From Candidatus Caldarchaeum subterraneum (GTDB taxonomy: Archaea > Thermoproteota > Nitrososphaeria_A > Caldarchaeales > Caldarchaeaceae): DNA of 64,000 nt. The notes under the pieces were generated by a model, which saw nothing but the letters and a program-made list of their open reading frames with translations, did not search any database and had not been told where the DNA came from. The stretch covers positions 1 through 64,000 of the forward strand of contig CALHAG010000014.1 in assembly GCA_937934305.1 (NCBI GenBank), given 5' to 3'. This document shows, in pieces, positions 16,498 through 24,557 of the stretch; within the stretch, counting starts at the first letter, position 1; every line of letters starts with the position of its first letter. Position numbers and translations under genes: made by a program.

Positions 16498-17550
16498 CTA
16501 CTCACCCAGCAGACCCATGTGACGAGCTACCTCAGCCGTCAAAATCGTGCCTCCAGCAGCACCGCGGATAAGGTTGTGACTCAGAGAGATGAACCTCACC
16601 TTCTCACCGTTCACACGGATTCTTCCAACAGAGACACTCATGCCGGGAACCGTTCCAGCGTCAACGTCAATTCTTGTCTGGGGCCTGTCAGGCTCTCTGC
16701 GGACAACGATGGGCCTCGCAGGCGCCGTGGGAAGGTTGAGCTCCTGCGGAAGAGAAACATACTCCGCCAACAATTCCGCGACGGTTTCCTCGTCTGCGGG
16801 CTTCTCCGTCTCGAGATAAATTGACTCCATGTGTCCATCCAGAGTGGGAACACGTGTGCATGTGGCGTAAACCTCGACGCTGTCATAAATGAAGCGGCCG
16901 TCGCCATAGCGGCCGAGAATCTTCGCGGCCTCCGTCTCGACTTTCCTCTCTTCACCAGAGATGTATGGGATGACGTTTCCCAGTATAGAGAGTGATGCGA
17001 CGCCTGGGTAGCCGGCTCCCGAGACGGCCTGCATAGTTGTGACAATAACTTTTTTCACGCCGAGGCTTTGCTTCAGTGGCTGAAGAGGAAGCACCAACCC
17101 GACCGTTGTGCAGTTGGGTGTGGTGACGATGTAGCCTTCCCAGCCCCGCTTCTTTCTCTGGATGTGAACCATGTTGAGATGTTCGGGGTTGATTTCGGGA
17201 ACTATCAGAGGCACGTCCCCCTCCATCCGGTAGGCTGCGGCGTCGCTGAAGACGGGGAAGCCTGCTTCGGCGAATTTTGGCTCAGCCTCTCTCGCGGCCT
17301 CCGTCGGCAGACAGCTGAACACGAAGTCGGCGTCAACCTTCTTCGGGTCCGTGGGCAAAACCTCCATCTCCGCAATCTCCTTAGGAGGCTCAGGCGCCTC
17401 CCCCCTCACAGCCTCAACATATTTTCTGCCAACAGACTCCTTCCCCGTTAAAGCCGCTATCCTAAACCATGGATGACGATACAGCATCTTGATATAGTGC
17501 TGGCCAACCATCCCCGTGGCCCCCAGAATCGCGACGCTGTAGGTCTTCAT
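16498..17550 (-). CDS. asd: Aspartate-semialdehyde dehydrogenase
   Basis: A 350-residue archaeal/fungal-type ASADH. The NADP-binding motif is ILGATGMVGQHY, the catalytic cysteine sits in TTPNCTTVGL, and the catalytic histidine region is SHNLIRGAAGGTILTAE. It reduces aspartyl phosphate to aspartate semialdehyde, which feeds both the aspartate-family amino acids and, here, ADH synthase in the next gene. It is the first gene of the aromatic operon. Confidence 0.96.
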   Translation of the reverse strand: MKTYSVAILGATGMVGQHYIKMLYRHPWFRIAALTGKESVGRKYVEAVRGEAPEPPKEIAEMEVLPTDPKKVDADFVFSCLPTEAAREAEPKFAEAGFPVFSDAAAYRMEGDVPLIVPEINPEHLNMVHIQRKKRGWEGYIVTTPNCTTVGLVLPLQPLKQSLGVKKVIVTTMQAVSGAGYPGVASLSILGNVIPYISGEERKVETEAAKILGRYGDGRFIYDSVEVYATCTRVPTLDGHMESIYLETEKPADEETVAELLAEYVSLPQELNLPTAPARPIVVRREPDRPQTRIDVDAGTVPGMSVSVGRIRVNGEKVRFISLSHNLIRGAAGGTILTAEVARHMGLLGE

Positions 17551-17610
17551 GCCTCGGAAAAACCGTTATGCTCGGCTTATTAGTGTTTTTAGAAGAGCAG
17601 CCAACAACGT

Positions 17611-17829
17611 TTATAATTGATGCATCGTCATATGCAAGAGACCCCCCATCTTAGTCGTCGGATAATCCGTGTAGAATATCCCATGATGAATATCCACCAA
17701 TCTTGACACCTGAGGCTTAGCTAAGGCGGTCTTGACCAGCTTCTCCCAAAGGCGATAAACAGCCCGACTAAAAACATCGATTTTTGTGTAAAACAGGTCG
17801 GTGAAATGGAGGCTGTGGCCTGAGCCGGT
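17611..17829 (-). pseudogene. Possible gene fragment without start between modE-like gene and asd
   Basis: The minus strand holds a 72-codon open frame bounded upstream by a TAA and ending in a TAA. It reads like coding sequence (contains GHSLHFTDLFYTKIDVF, VYRLWEKLVKTAL and LVDIHHGIFYTDYPTTKMG), but has no ATG/GTG/TTG near its beginning. I do not recognise the family. It may be a decayed gene end, or an open frame by chance; it also lies where the asd promoter is expected. Confidence 0.3.
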
Positions 17830-17838
17830 TTACTGTTT

Positions 17839-18351
17839 TTATCTCTTCATCAGAAGGGTTTCAGTGGCTTTCAGAATGATGAACACCGGGTCGCCGGGAG
17901 AGATTTTGAGACGTTTTAGGCTATCGGTTGTTATAATGGATTTTACCTCTTGATGGCCATCCAAGTCGACGCTCACCATGCTTATCACATCTCCTTCGGT
18001 CACATGCTTCACATGCCCAGTGAGTATGTTTCTAGCACTGAGTCTAAGTTCTATGAATGATTTGATGAACCCTGGCCTGTGGATTGATTGGGCGGAGTAG
18101 TATGCTTCGAGAAGCTTGTGTCCAAGCTCTGTGAGAAGTGTCAAGCCCTTGTTTCTGCCCCCTCGGATGGATTGGACAGGCTTGCCGCCAGCCTTTCTCT
18201 CGATATCCTTCAACCAGTTTACGGCGGTTCTATAGCTGATGCCCATATGGAGACAGGCAGAGGATATGCTAGATGCTCTGTTTATGTTCTCGAGAAGCTC
18301 AAACCTCTCCTGCTCAAGTTCTATGGTTTTTCCCTCCAAATTTACGGTCAC
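17839..18351 (-). CDS. ModE-like molybdate/tungstate-responsive regulator
   Basis: About 170 residues. An N-terminal winged-helix of the ModE/LysR type (LLENINRASSISSACLHMGISYRTA, WLKDIERKAGG) is followed by an arm (RGGRNKGLTLLTELGHKLLEAY) and a single TOBE-like domain (SARNILTGHVKHVTEGDVISMVSVDLDG) that in ModE binds molybdate or tungstate. It is divergent from the tungstate/molybdate ABC operon, so it very likely controls it. The start is placed downstream of the shared TATA box at GTG 18351; TTG at 18354 and 18339 are alternatives, while the ATG at 18387 would overlap the TATA box. Confidence 0.83.
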   Translation of the reverse strand: MTVNLEGKTIELEQERFELLENINRASSISSACLHMGISYRTAVNWLKDIERKAGGKPVQSIRGGRNKGLTLLTELGHKLLEAYYSAQSIHRPGFIKSFIELRLSARNILTGHVKHVTEGDVISMVSVDLDGHQEVKSIITTDSLKRLKISPGDPVFIILKATETLLMKR

Positions 18352-18357
18352 CAACGC

Positions 18358-18374
18358 CGATATGCACCGATATG
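18358..18374. repeat. Direct repeat CGATATG, one helical turn apart; candidate operator
   Basis: CGATATG occurs at 18358-18364 and 18368-18374, a 10-base period. It lies just downstream of the TATA box in the modE-like gene's direction and upstream of the wtpA-like promoter, where a regulator could block the first and act on the second. Confidence 0.4.
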
Positions 18375-18388
18375 AAACAGAATGCAAA

Positions 18389-18398
18389 AATATATAAA
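18389..18398. promoter_or_regulatory. Shared TATA box of the modE-like gene and the tungstate/molybdate operon
   Basis: AATATATAAA, nearly self-complementary, centred 27-28 nt before the GTG at 18421. In the other direction it places a transcription start near 18367, just ahead of the regulator's start codons. Confidence 0.55.
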
Positions 18399-18420
18399 GA
18401 ATTCGGCCGCGAAATGGGAT

Positions 18421-19272
18421 GTGAAAGGCAAAAATTTCATATTACTATGGGTTGCAGCAATAACTGTTTTGGTCCTGTTGGCCACAGCTTTTACAAGTCA
18501 GCCGCAGGCTGCGCTTGTTTACACCGCGCCAAGCTTAAGAAAAGTTTCTGACATTCTATCCACACTTACAACCGAACCATTAAACATACAGGTATACGGC
18601 AGCGTTGCAGCGGCCAACCTCATCAAGTCAGGAAGAACCCCAGACCTTTACCTCACAGTCGACAGCGAGCTAAAGCACGGCCTCAACTACCGGAAGGAAT
18701 TGACGTTAGGATACTTTAGACTGACTTTCGTATGTCAAAAAGGGATAAACAGCCTCGATGCAGTGAAGACCGTGAAAATCGGGTTGGCTGACCCCAATCA
18801 AGCTCCCATAGGCTACAGAGCTTTAGCGGCCATGTATCTCCTTGCAAGCGAACGTTTTCCAGAGCTCATTGACGAGCTACAGCAAAGCCTGAACATACGT
18901 TATCAAAAATCGGGAGACACTTTGGTTATGGAGCTCTCTGAGATATCGGCGTCGGGGAGGTTTTACCTCAGGCCAAACCTCGACGGCGCGGGAACACTTC
19001 TCGAGGCCGGTGGAGTGGATTGCATATTTGCACACTCCCCCTTCATCATCGTCCGAAACTACAGTCAAACATACAACATCATAGAAATGCCCCCTCACCT
19101 GAATTTTGAGAATGACCCGCCAATCACAATAGTGGCCAAGCTTAAGGGGGGAGATGTAGTTGTCAAACGATTTGAAGCTGCAGCCTTTAGCTTCAGCGAA
19201 AAAGGCGATAAACTGCTTGAGCTGTTGAAGCAAATTGACCTGTCAATCGCAGGAATACGTGCAGCCGGCTGA
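18421..19272 (+). CDS. wtpA: Tungstate/molybdate ABC transporter, substrate-binding protein
   Basis: About 283 residues. A basic N-terminus and membrane helix (KNFILLWVAAITVLVLLATA) act as signal or anchor, followed by a periplasmic-binding fold with ALVYTAPSLRKV, the phosphate-like anion loop region YGSVAAANLI, and GLADPNQAPIGYRALAAMYL, typical of WtpA/ModA proteins. It captures oxyanions outside the cell. GTG 18421 is chosen as a leaderless start from the TATA at 18389-18398. Permease and ATPase genes follow directly. Tungstate versus molybdate cannot be decided from sequence. Confidence 0.85.
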   Translation: MKGKNFILLWVAAITVLVLLATAFTSQPQAALVYTAPSLRKVSDILSTLTTEPLNIQVYGSVAAANLIKSGRTPDLYLTVDSELKHGLNYRKELTLGYFRLTFVCQKGINSLDAVKTVKIGLADPNQAPIGYRALAAMYLLASERFPELIDELQQSLNIRYQKSGDTLVMELSEISASGRFYLRPNLDGAGTLLEAGGVDCIFAHSPFIIVRNYSQTYNIIEMPPHLNFENDPPITIVAKLKGGDVVVKRFEAAAFSFSEKGDKLLELLKQIDLSIAGIRAAG

Positions 19273-19278
19273 GCAGCC

Positions 19279-19974
19279 ATGAAAAATCCTTTGAAAATAA
19301 TTGTTTTAGCAGCCGCTATAATGTATATCGCGGTTCTCTTTCTACCGCCGCTTCTCTACCAGCGTCTAACCCTTCCCCCAGATCCCTATACATCAATCGT
19401 CAACACAGCGTTGGCCGCTTCGATAGCGTCTTTGCTTGCTTTCCCGCTTGCTGTCCTGCTGGGGTTCTATGTCTCCGCCAGAGGCCTCGCAGTGGTCTTG
19501 CCTTTTCTGATGTTTGCGACAGCTATACCGCATACTGCAATAGGGCTTATGGTTCTGCCACTTTTTTTGGCATTGAACATAGTTGACACGTGGCTCGCAG
19601 TCATAATTACTATGATGATTGTTTCGCTGCCGCTTGGTGTTGGCTCGGTGGCTTCGGGGCTATCCGCCACCGTCAAGGCTCTTGACGAGTTTCTCTCCGT
19701 GCTGGGCGTGGGAGAGCTACGCAACATCTGGATACACATGCGGGCCATGGGGCTTGGTTGGGCTGTCTCGTTTATGCTCATGTGGTTGAGAGCATTCTCG
19801 GAGCTTGGCGCGCTTCTGATTGTGTCCTATAGACCTTCTACAGTAGGAGTCTATATGTTCGAGCTTTTCCAGACAGGAGGAGCCGAAGCAGCGGTTCCAT
19901 ACGCTATAATCGTCGCAACCCTAGGCATGGTCTTCAGCGGCCTGCTATACATTATCTCGTGGAGAGGTGGCTAG
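19279..19974 (+). CDS. wtpB: Tungstate/molybdate ABC transporter permease
   Basis: A 231-residue permease with about six membrane helices. The EAA-type loop that contacts the ATPase is in FLSVLGVGELRNIWIHMRAMGLGWA. It begins 6 bases after the binding-protein gene and overlaps the ATPase gene by 8 bases. Length and order match WtpB/ModB. Confidence 0.87.
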   Translation: MKNPLKIIVLAAAIMYIAVLFLPPLLYQRLTLPPDPYTSIVNTALAASIASLLAFPLAVLLGFYVSARGLAVVLPFLMFATAIPHTAIGLMVLPLFLALNIVDTWLAVIITMMIVSLPLGVGSVASGLSATVKALDEFLSVLGVGELRNIWIHMRAMGLGWAVSFMLMWLRAFSELGALLIVSYRPSTVGVYMFELFQTGGAEAAVPYAIIVATLGMVFSGLLYIISWRGG

Positions 19975-20647
19975 CTTGCTTGTGGTAGAGGGGCTTGAAG
20001 TTGAGAGAACCGGTTTCCGAATAAATGTAGAAAGATTTGTTTCATCGAAAATAACGATCATACTTGGGTGCAACGGCACCGGCAAAACAACCCTGCTAAA
20101 AACCATAGCAGGTTTCATAAAGCCTCGGAAAGGAGTCATACATCTGAACGGCCGCGACATCACCAATCTCCCACCATCGGAGAGAAGAATTGGCTACATG
20201 CCCCAGCAGCCGATCAAACTCCCCTACAAACCCAGAGACGCAATCCATTACCTCGCAAAAATATTCAGAGCCGACCCACAGCCTGTCATAGAGAAGATGC
20301 GTCTAGAGCAGATTCTGCGTAAGGAGAAGCTTTCCACTGGCGAGGCTCAAATACTTGCCCTCTCAATCCTCTTACTGAGAAAAACGGAGCTACTGCTGCT
20401 GGACGAGCCCACCTCTTCCCTGGACTTCCCCAACAGCGTCAATTTCTGGAGCCTCATCAGGTCGCTCAACATTCCCATGGTTTATGTCACTCACAACCCT
20501 GTAGAGGCAGCTGCCGTAGGCGATGAAGTATACGTCATCGAAGATGGTGTGTTAAGAGGGCCTTTCGAGAACAAACTCAGAAGTAAAGCCGAAGAACTTG
20601 TGGAGACCCTGAACCTGTACAAGAATAGAGTTTGGGTTTTGGAATGA
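19967..20647 (+). CDS. wtpC: Tungstate/molybdate ABC transporter ATP-binding protein
   Basis: A 226-residue ABC ATPase with Walker A GCNGTGKTTLL, a shifted signature LSTGEAQIL in place of LSGGQ, Walker B LLLLDEPTSSLD and the H-loop YVTHNPVEAAA. It lacks the extra C-terminal regulatory domain of many ModC/WtpC proteins, so control probably rests on the ModE-like regulator. GTG start at 19967. Confidence 0.87.
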   Translation: MASLLVVEGLEVERTGFRINVERFVSSKITIILGCNGTGKTTLLKTIAGFIKPRKGVIHLNGRDITNLPPSERRIGYMPQQPIKLPYKPRDAIHYLAKIFRADPQPVIEKMRLEQILRKEKLSTGEAQILALSILLLRKTELLLLDEPTSSLDFPNSVNFWSLIRSLNIPMVYVTHNPVEAAAVGDEVYVIEDGVLRGPFENKLRSKAEELVETLNLYKNRVWVLE

Positions 20648-20798
20648 TTTAGTCTATTACCTTTTTCTGCCCAATTGAAGCCCGGCGCGTTAAGCGACCA
20701 CATGGATAGCATCATGTTTGTTAAGTAGTGGAAAAACAACCACGTTGCTGTCAAACCCTGTCTCTTGTCCTGGGATGATGGACATTTGACAGAAATGG

Positions 20799-20806
20799 TT
20801 TTATAC
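20799..20806 (+). promoter_or_regulatory. TATA box upstream of trpS
   Basis: TTTTATAC, which would start a transcript near 20829 and give trpS a leader of about 85 nt, unusual in this window. Confidence 0.45.
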
Positions 20807-20828
20807 ACGTTGTTTACTCGTGTCTTGA

Positions 20829-20885
20829 ATGTTGGCGGCTGGTGGTTGTCTTTGGCGTAAGCCGGGCATGCCTTTGCTTAGCTGA
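20829..20885 (+). CDS. Possible leaderless upstream ORF (18 aa) in the trpS leader
   Basis: ATG at 20829 lies 26-27 nt from the TATA box, the leaderless spacing seen elsewhere in the window. It encodes MLAAGGCLWRKPGMPLLS with one Trp codon and ends 29 bases before the trpS start. An alternative frame from TTG 20825 has two adjacent Trp codons. It could be a regulatory leader peptide; it may equally be a chance ORF. Confidence 0.3.
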   Translation: MLAAGGCLWRKPGMPLLS

Positions 20886-20914
20886 GCTATCTGTCTCTAT
20901 GGAGGTGTTGGCTG

Positions 20915-22072
20915 TTGGCTAATAGTGGAGAGAGTTTCCGTGTGACACCGTGGGAGGTTGAGGGCGCGGTCAACTACGAGAGGCTCGTCAAAGAGTTTGG
21001 CACAGAGCTTATCACGGAAGAGTTGATGAAGCGTCTTGAAAAAGCCGCTGGCGGAAGCAACCACATGCTGCGTCGCAGAGTCTTCTTCTCCCACAGAGAC
21101 CTCGGCCATGTTCTCGACGACCACGAATCCGGCAAAGGATTCTATCTCTACACCGGCAGAGGCCCCAGCGGCCCCATGCATGTCGGCCACATCATCCCCT
21201 TCTACTTCACAAAATGGCTGCAGGAAAGATTCGACGCAAACGTCTACATCCAGATGACCGATGACGAGAAGTTTCTCGAGGAATCGCGTGGGCTGACGCT
21301 TGAGGACACGGCTTACTGGTCTCTCGACAACATGGTAAACATAGCCGCGGTCGGCTTCGACCCCGACAAAACCTTCATCTTCCGAAACACAGAGTTCATG
21401 GCGCGAATGTACCGCCCCGTCCTGAAAGTAGCCAGGAAGATTAACTTCAGCTGGGTTCGCGCAGTCTTCGGCTTCAACGAGCAGACAAACATCGGGATGG
21501 TGTTTTTCCCCGCTATCCAAATAGTGCCAACCATGTTTGAGAAAAGGAGATGCCTTATTCCCGCGGCCATCGACCAGGACCCCTACTGGCGCATCCAGAG
21601 AGACATCGCGGAGAGCCTCGGCTTCTACAAGGCGGCCGCGATACACAGCAGGTTTCTGATGCCTTTGACGGGGCCCACAGGTAAGATGAGCGCTTCACAG
21701 CCCGAGGCAGCGGTCTTCCTCACCGACGACGACAAAACAGTCCGCAAAAAAATCTGGCAAGCCTTTTCAGGAGGTCAGCCAACCGTGGAGCTGCATCGTA
21801 AACTCGGCGGAAACCCCGACGTCGACGTGGCGTTTCAGTGGCTCTACTACTTTTTTGAGGAGGATGATAGGAGGGTGGAGCAGCTGAGGGAGGAGTATGT
21901 ATCGGGCAGGCTGTTGACAGGTGAGCTGAAGGAGATTCTGATTGAGAAGGTGCAGATGTTTTTGACGCGTTTCCGCGAGGCCCGTGAAAAGGCGAAGGAT
22001 AGGCTAAGGCTTTTCACTCACGAGGGGCGTCTCGCATCGCGTATGTGGGAGAGCTGGCCCGAGGACACCTAA
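20915..22072 (+). CDS. trpS: Tryptophanyl-tRNA synthetase
   Basis: A 385-residue class I synthetase of the archaeal/eukaryal type. The HIGH-like motif is GPMHVGHI and the KMSKS-like motif GKMSAS; AIDQDPYWRIQRDIA is a typical TrpRS stretch. TTG start at 20915 is supported by a strong GGAGGTG 7 nt upstream. Unlike most genes here it has a leader of about 85 nt holding a short ORF. It converges on citrate synthase with a 4-base overlap. Confidence 0.96.
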   Translation: MANSGESFRVTPWEVEGAVNYERLVKEFGTELITEELMKRLEKAAGGSNHMLRRRVFFSHRDLGHVLDDHESGKGFYLYTGRGPSGPMHVGHIIPFYFTKWLQERFDANVYIQMTDDEKFLEESRGLTLEDTAYWSLDNMVNIAAVGFDPDKTFIFRNTEFMARMYRPVLKVARKINFSWVRAVFGFNEQTNIGMVFFPAIQIVPTMFEKRRCLIPAAIDQDPYWRIQRDIAESLGFYKAAAIHSRFLMPLTGPTGKMSASQPEAAVFLTDDDKTVRKKIWQAFSGGQPTVELHRKLGGNPDVDVAFQWLYYFFEEDDRRVEQLREEYVSGRLLTGELKEILIEKVQMFLTRFREAREKAKDRLRLFTHEGRLASRMWESWPEDT

Positions 22073-23163
22073 TCCTCCAAAGGGCCCTTGTAGACTGCAC
22101 GGGGCCTGAACAGCCTGTTCTCGGCCTGCTGCTCGATTACATGGGCTGCCCAGCCGGCAACCCTCGAAGCCGCGAAAATTGGGGTGTAGAACCGTGGCGG
22201 AATCTTCATGAGTTTGTAGAGTGCGGCGGCGTAGAAGTCGAGGTTCGGATAGAGGCCCTTCTCCTTCTCCATCAAGCGCTCAACATGGTCAGCGACACGG
22301 TATAGACGGTCGTCGCCAACCTTTGCACACGCCTCCTCCAGCAAACGCTTGGTCAACTCAGCCCTAGGGTCGATGCCGCGTCTATACACCCTATGCCCGA
22401 AGCCCATAATTCGCTCCTTACGCTCAAGCCTTTCCCGCACATATTTCTCCGCACCAGCCACATCATACTCGAAAATCTCCGTCGCCTTCTCGTTAGCGCC
22501 GCCATGCAGAGGGCCCTTCAAAGCCGCCAACCCACCTACAACCGCTCCATACATGTCCGCCAACGTCGACGCAATCACCCGAGCCGTAAAAGTCGAGGCC
22601 GCGAGCTCATGCTCAACATAGAGGATGAAAAGTATCTCAAACGGCTTAATCATCCAGTCTTCTACACCTCCTCCTCTAATCAATCGTAAAATGTTCTCGG
22701 CGTGGCCCCTTGTCTCATCGGCCTCCGCGAATGTTCTCCGTGTGAGCAGGTTGTCGAGGTTGGCGACGAGTAGCCCCGTTTTCGCAACAAGCCTCGCCGC
22801 TTTCCTCTTATTTGCCTCAGGTGATGTGTCGTCGAGGTCGGGGTCGAAGGGCGCGAGAGCCGATACACCAGTCCGCAAAGCATCCATGGGATGTGTTTCC
22901 GCTGGGAGGCTTTTCACAACATCCACGACAGCGTTTGGCACACGCCTTTCCACGGCTATCAATCTTGTAAACTGTTTGGCCTCGTCGGCGTCAGGCAGGT
23001 GTCCATGGATGAGTAGATGAGCCACTTCCTCGAAGCTATGCTCCTGAGCAATCTTCTCCAAACTCTTTCCACGGATAATTATCCTCCTATTCTCGACATC
23101 TATTGTGCATATCCGCGACTCTACAGCCGGAACACCCTCGAGACCGGGCACATACTGCATCAT
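22069..23163 (-). CDS. Citrate synthase family protein (citrate or 2-methylcitrate synthase)
   Basis: A 364-residue type I citrate synthase. The catalytic residues are in GPLHGGANE (His), MGFGHRVYR (His) and LYPNLDFYAAAL (Asp). It condenses acetyl-CoA with oxaloacetate; many small archaeal enzymes also accept propionyl-CoA. Its start overlaps the stop of an MmgE/PrpD gene (ATGA), a pairing typical of 2-methylcitrate metabolism, so the substrate may be propionyl-CoA. No methylisocitrate lyase is in the window. Confidence 0.92.
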   Translation of the reverse strand: MMQYVPGLEGVPAVESRICTIDVENRRIIIRGKSLEKIAQEHSFEEVAHLLIHGHLPDADEAKQFTRLIAVERRVPNAVVDVVKSLPAETHPMDALRTGVSALAPFDPDLDDTSPEANKRKAARLVAKTGLLVANLDNLLTRRTFAEADETRGHAENILRLIRGGGVEDWMIKPFEILFILYVEHELAASTFTARVIASTLADMYGAVVGGLAALKGPLHGGANEKATEIFEYDVAGAEKYVRERLERKERIMGFGHRVYRRGIDPRAELTKRLLEEACAKVGDDRLYRVADHVERLMEKEKGLYPNLDFYAAALYKLMKIPPRFYTPIFAASRVAGWAAHVIEQQAENRLFRPRAVYKGPLED

Positions 23164-24524
23164 ACAGATACCACGGTTCCTATGAGGTCAGAGATGTTTT
23201 TCAGTTTTTCCATTCCCCAGACCTTCTCCACTATCATGCGGCGCCGTCCCTCATCCAGCATCTGAGAGGTGAGTCTGTGAAACTTTTTCTCAACCTCCTC
23301 GTTTGTCATCGGGTTCTTGTAATGTCCACGTGGAATAGCCTCTTCGACGATGATTTTCTCGCCGTTTCGGAGTTTGAGGATTATGCGGTTGGGCAGCTCC
23401 ATGGGATACCGCGCGGTCAGCTCGGGGCTTTCCACAACCTCTATGCGTTTCATCATCTCAGCTATGTCGGGGCTCGATATCCTTTCTCGGCTGAAGCTGT
23501 TAAGCCAGATTCCGCCGTCGAGAAGAGTGGCTGCCACGATGTAGGGGAGGCTGTGGTCAGCTGTCTCACGTGTAGATGGCCTCCATTTCTCAGGGTCTTT
23601 GGCGAGAATCGTGTAAGACGCCTCAAAGGTTTCAACCATGACTTTCTCTATGTTTTCTGCTGAGCCTGCTCTCTGGAGAGCTTTCAGAGCTGCGTCAACA
23701 GCAGTCATGGCGTGGTACTCGACGGGGTGGAACTTTATGTATGTCTCCATGATTTTACGCGGCCGCTTTGTCGCTGAGAGCCCTTTCAAAGTGAAAGATG
23801 TGCCCGCTACCTGTTTGAAGAACCCCATCTCTCCATCGAACGGCTGCGAGGGCCCCGTCATTCCGCTTGATGCGAGTAGGCATGCGAAGACAGCGTTTCT
23901 GCAGGCGTTTGCGGCAGCGGCGCCTTTCCACATCGAGAGCTCGCCGGCACGTGTCTGCCTCATGGCGGCGTGTGGAACCACGGCTAGCGAAACGGCGTTA
24001 GCTGTTTCCTCAAAGCTTAGCTTCATAACCTTCGAAACGCCTGCGACAGCCCCTATCATCGTGAAGTTGACATGGTCCCAGCCTCGTTTCCGCAGCGTCG
24101 CCGCATCACATAGCCTACACCCCACCTCATACCCCGTCACAATAGCCTTGAGCACATCCATTCCACTGGCCTCCACAACCTCACCCGCCGCCAACACCGC
24201 GGGTATCATGTCGCTCGGGTGGAGAGGCTCCTTGGATAGGTAGGTGTCGTTGAAGTCGAGGGCCCTTACACCAACACCGTTGACGAAAGCCGCCCACTCA
24301 GGCGATGTCTTGACCGATGTACCCCAGACAGAAGCGCCGCCATCACGCTGAGCAAAACGTTGAACAGCCCTCCGAGAAGCAACCACCGCCTCCTCACCCC
24401 ACGCACCAAAGAAACATCCCAAGCTGTCGAGAACACGCCGCTTAGCCTCAGCCAAAACATCAGCATCCAACTCAACATCGAGCTGAACAAACTCCGCAAC
24501 CTCACGCGTTACCTCGTCAAACAA
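23160..24524 (-). CDS. MmgE/PrpD family protein (2-methylcitrate dehydratase-like)
   Basis: A 454-residue MmgE/PrpD-fold protein. The conserved regions are VGVRALDFNDTYLSKEPLHPSDMIPAVL, the all-helical N-terminal domain, and FHPVEYHAMTAVDAALKL-like sequence at the domain junction (residues about 262-280). PrpD dehydrates 2-methylcitrate; relatives include cis-aconitate decarboxylase and iminodisuccinate epimerase. Coupling to citrate synthase favours methylcitrate metabolism. TTG start at 24524 is about 29 nt from an AGTAAAATAC TATA-like element, suggesting a leaderless start. Confidence 0.88.
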   Translation of the reverse strand: MFDEVTREVAEFVQLDVELDADVLAEAKRRVLDSLGCFFGAWGEEAVVASRRAVQRFAQRDGGASVWGTSVKTSPEWAAFVNGVGVRALDFNDTYLSKEPLHPSDMIPAVLAAGEVVEASGMDVLKAIVTGYEVGCRLCDAATLRKRGWDHVNFTMIGAVAGVSKVMKLSFEETANAVSLAVVPHAAMRQTRAGELSMWKGAAAANACRNAVFACLLASSGMTGPSQPFDGEMGFFKQVAGTSFTLKGLSATKRPRKIMETYIKFHPVEYHAMTAVDAALKALQRAGSAENIEKVMVETFEASYTILAKDPEKWRPSTRETADHSLPYIVAATLLDGGIWLNSFSRERISSPDIAEMMKRIEVVESPELTARYPMELPNRIILKLRNGEKIIVEEAIPRGHYKNPMTNEEVEKKFHRLTSQMLDEGRRRMIVEKVWGMEKLKNISDLIGTVVSV

Positions 24525-24557
24525 ACCCGGTTACCCAATCAATCCACAAGTATTTTA

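Noticed and set aside
18382-18420. ATG at 18382 as start of the tungstate-binding protein
   Set aside because: It overlaps the TATA box; GTG 18421 has leaderless spacing and precedes the signal helix directly.
20897-21646. Minus-strand ORF of 249 codons over trpS
   Set aside because: Antisense to conserved synthetase motifs; Val/Glu/His-rich shadow sequence.
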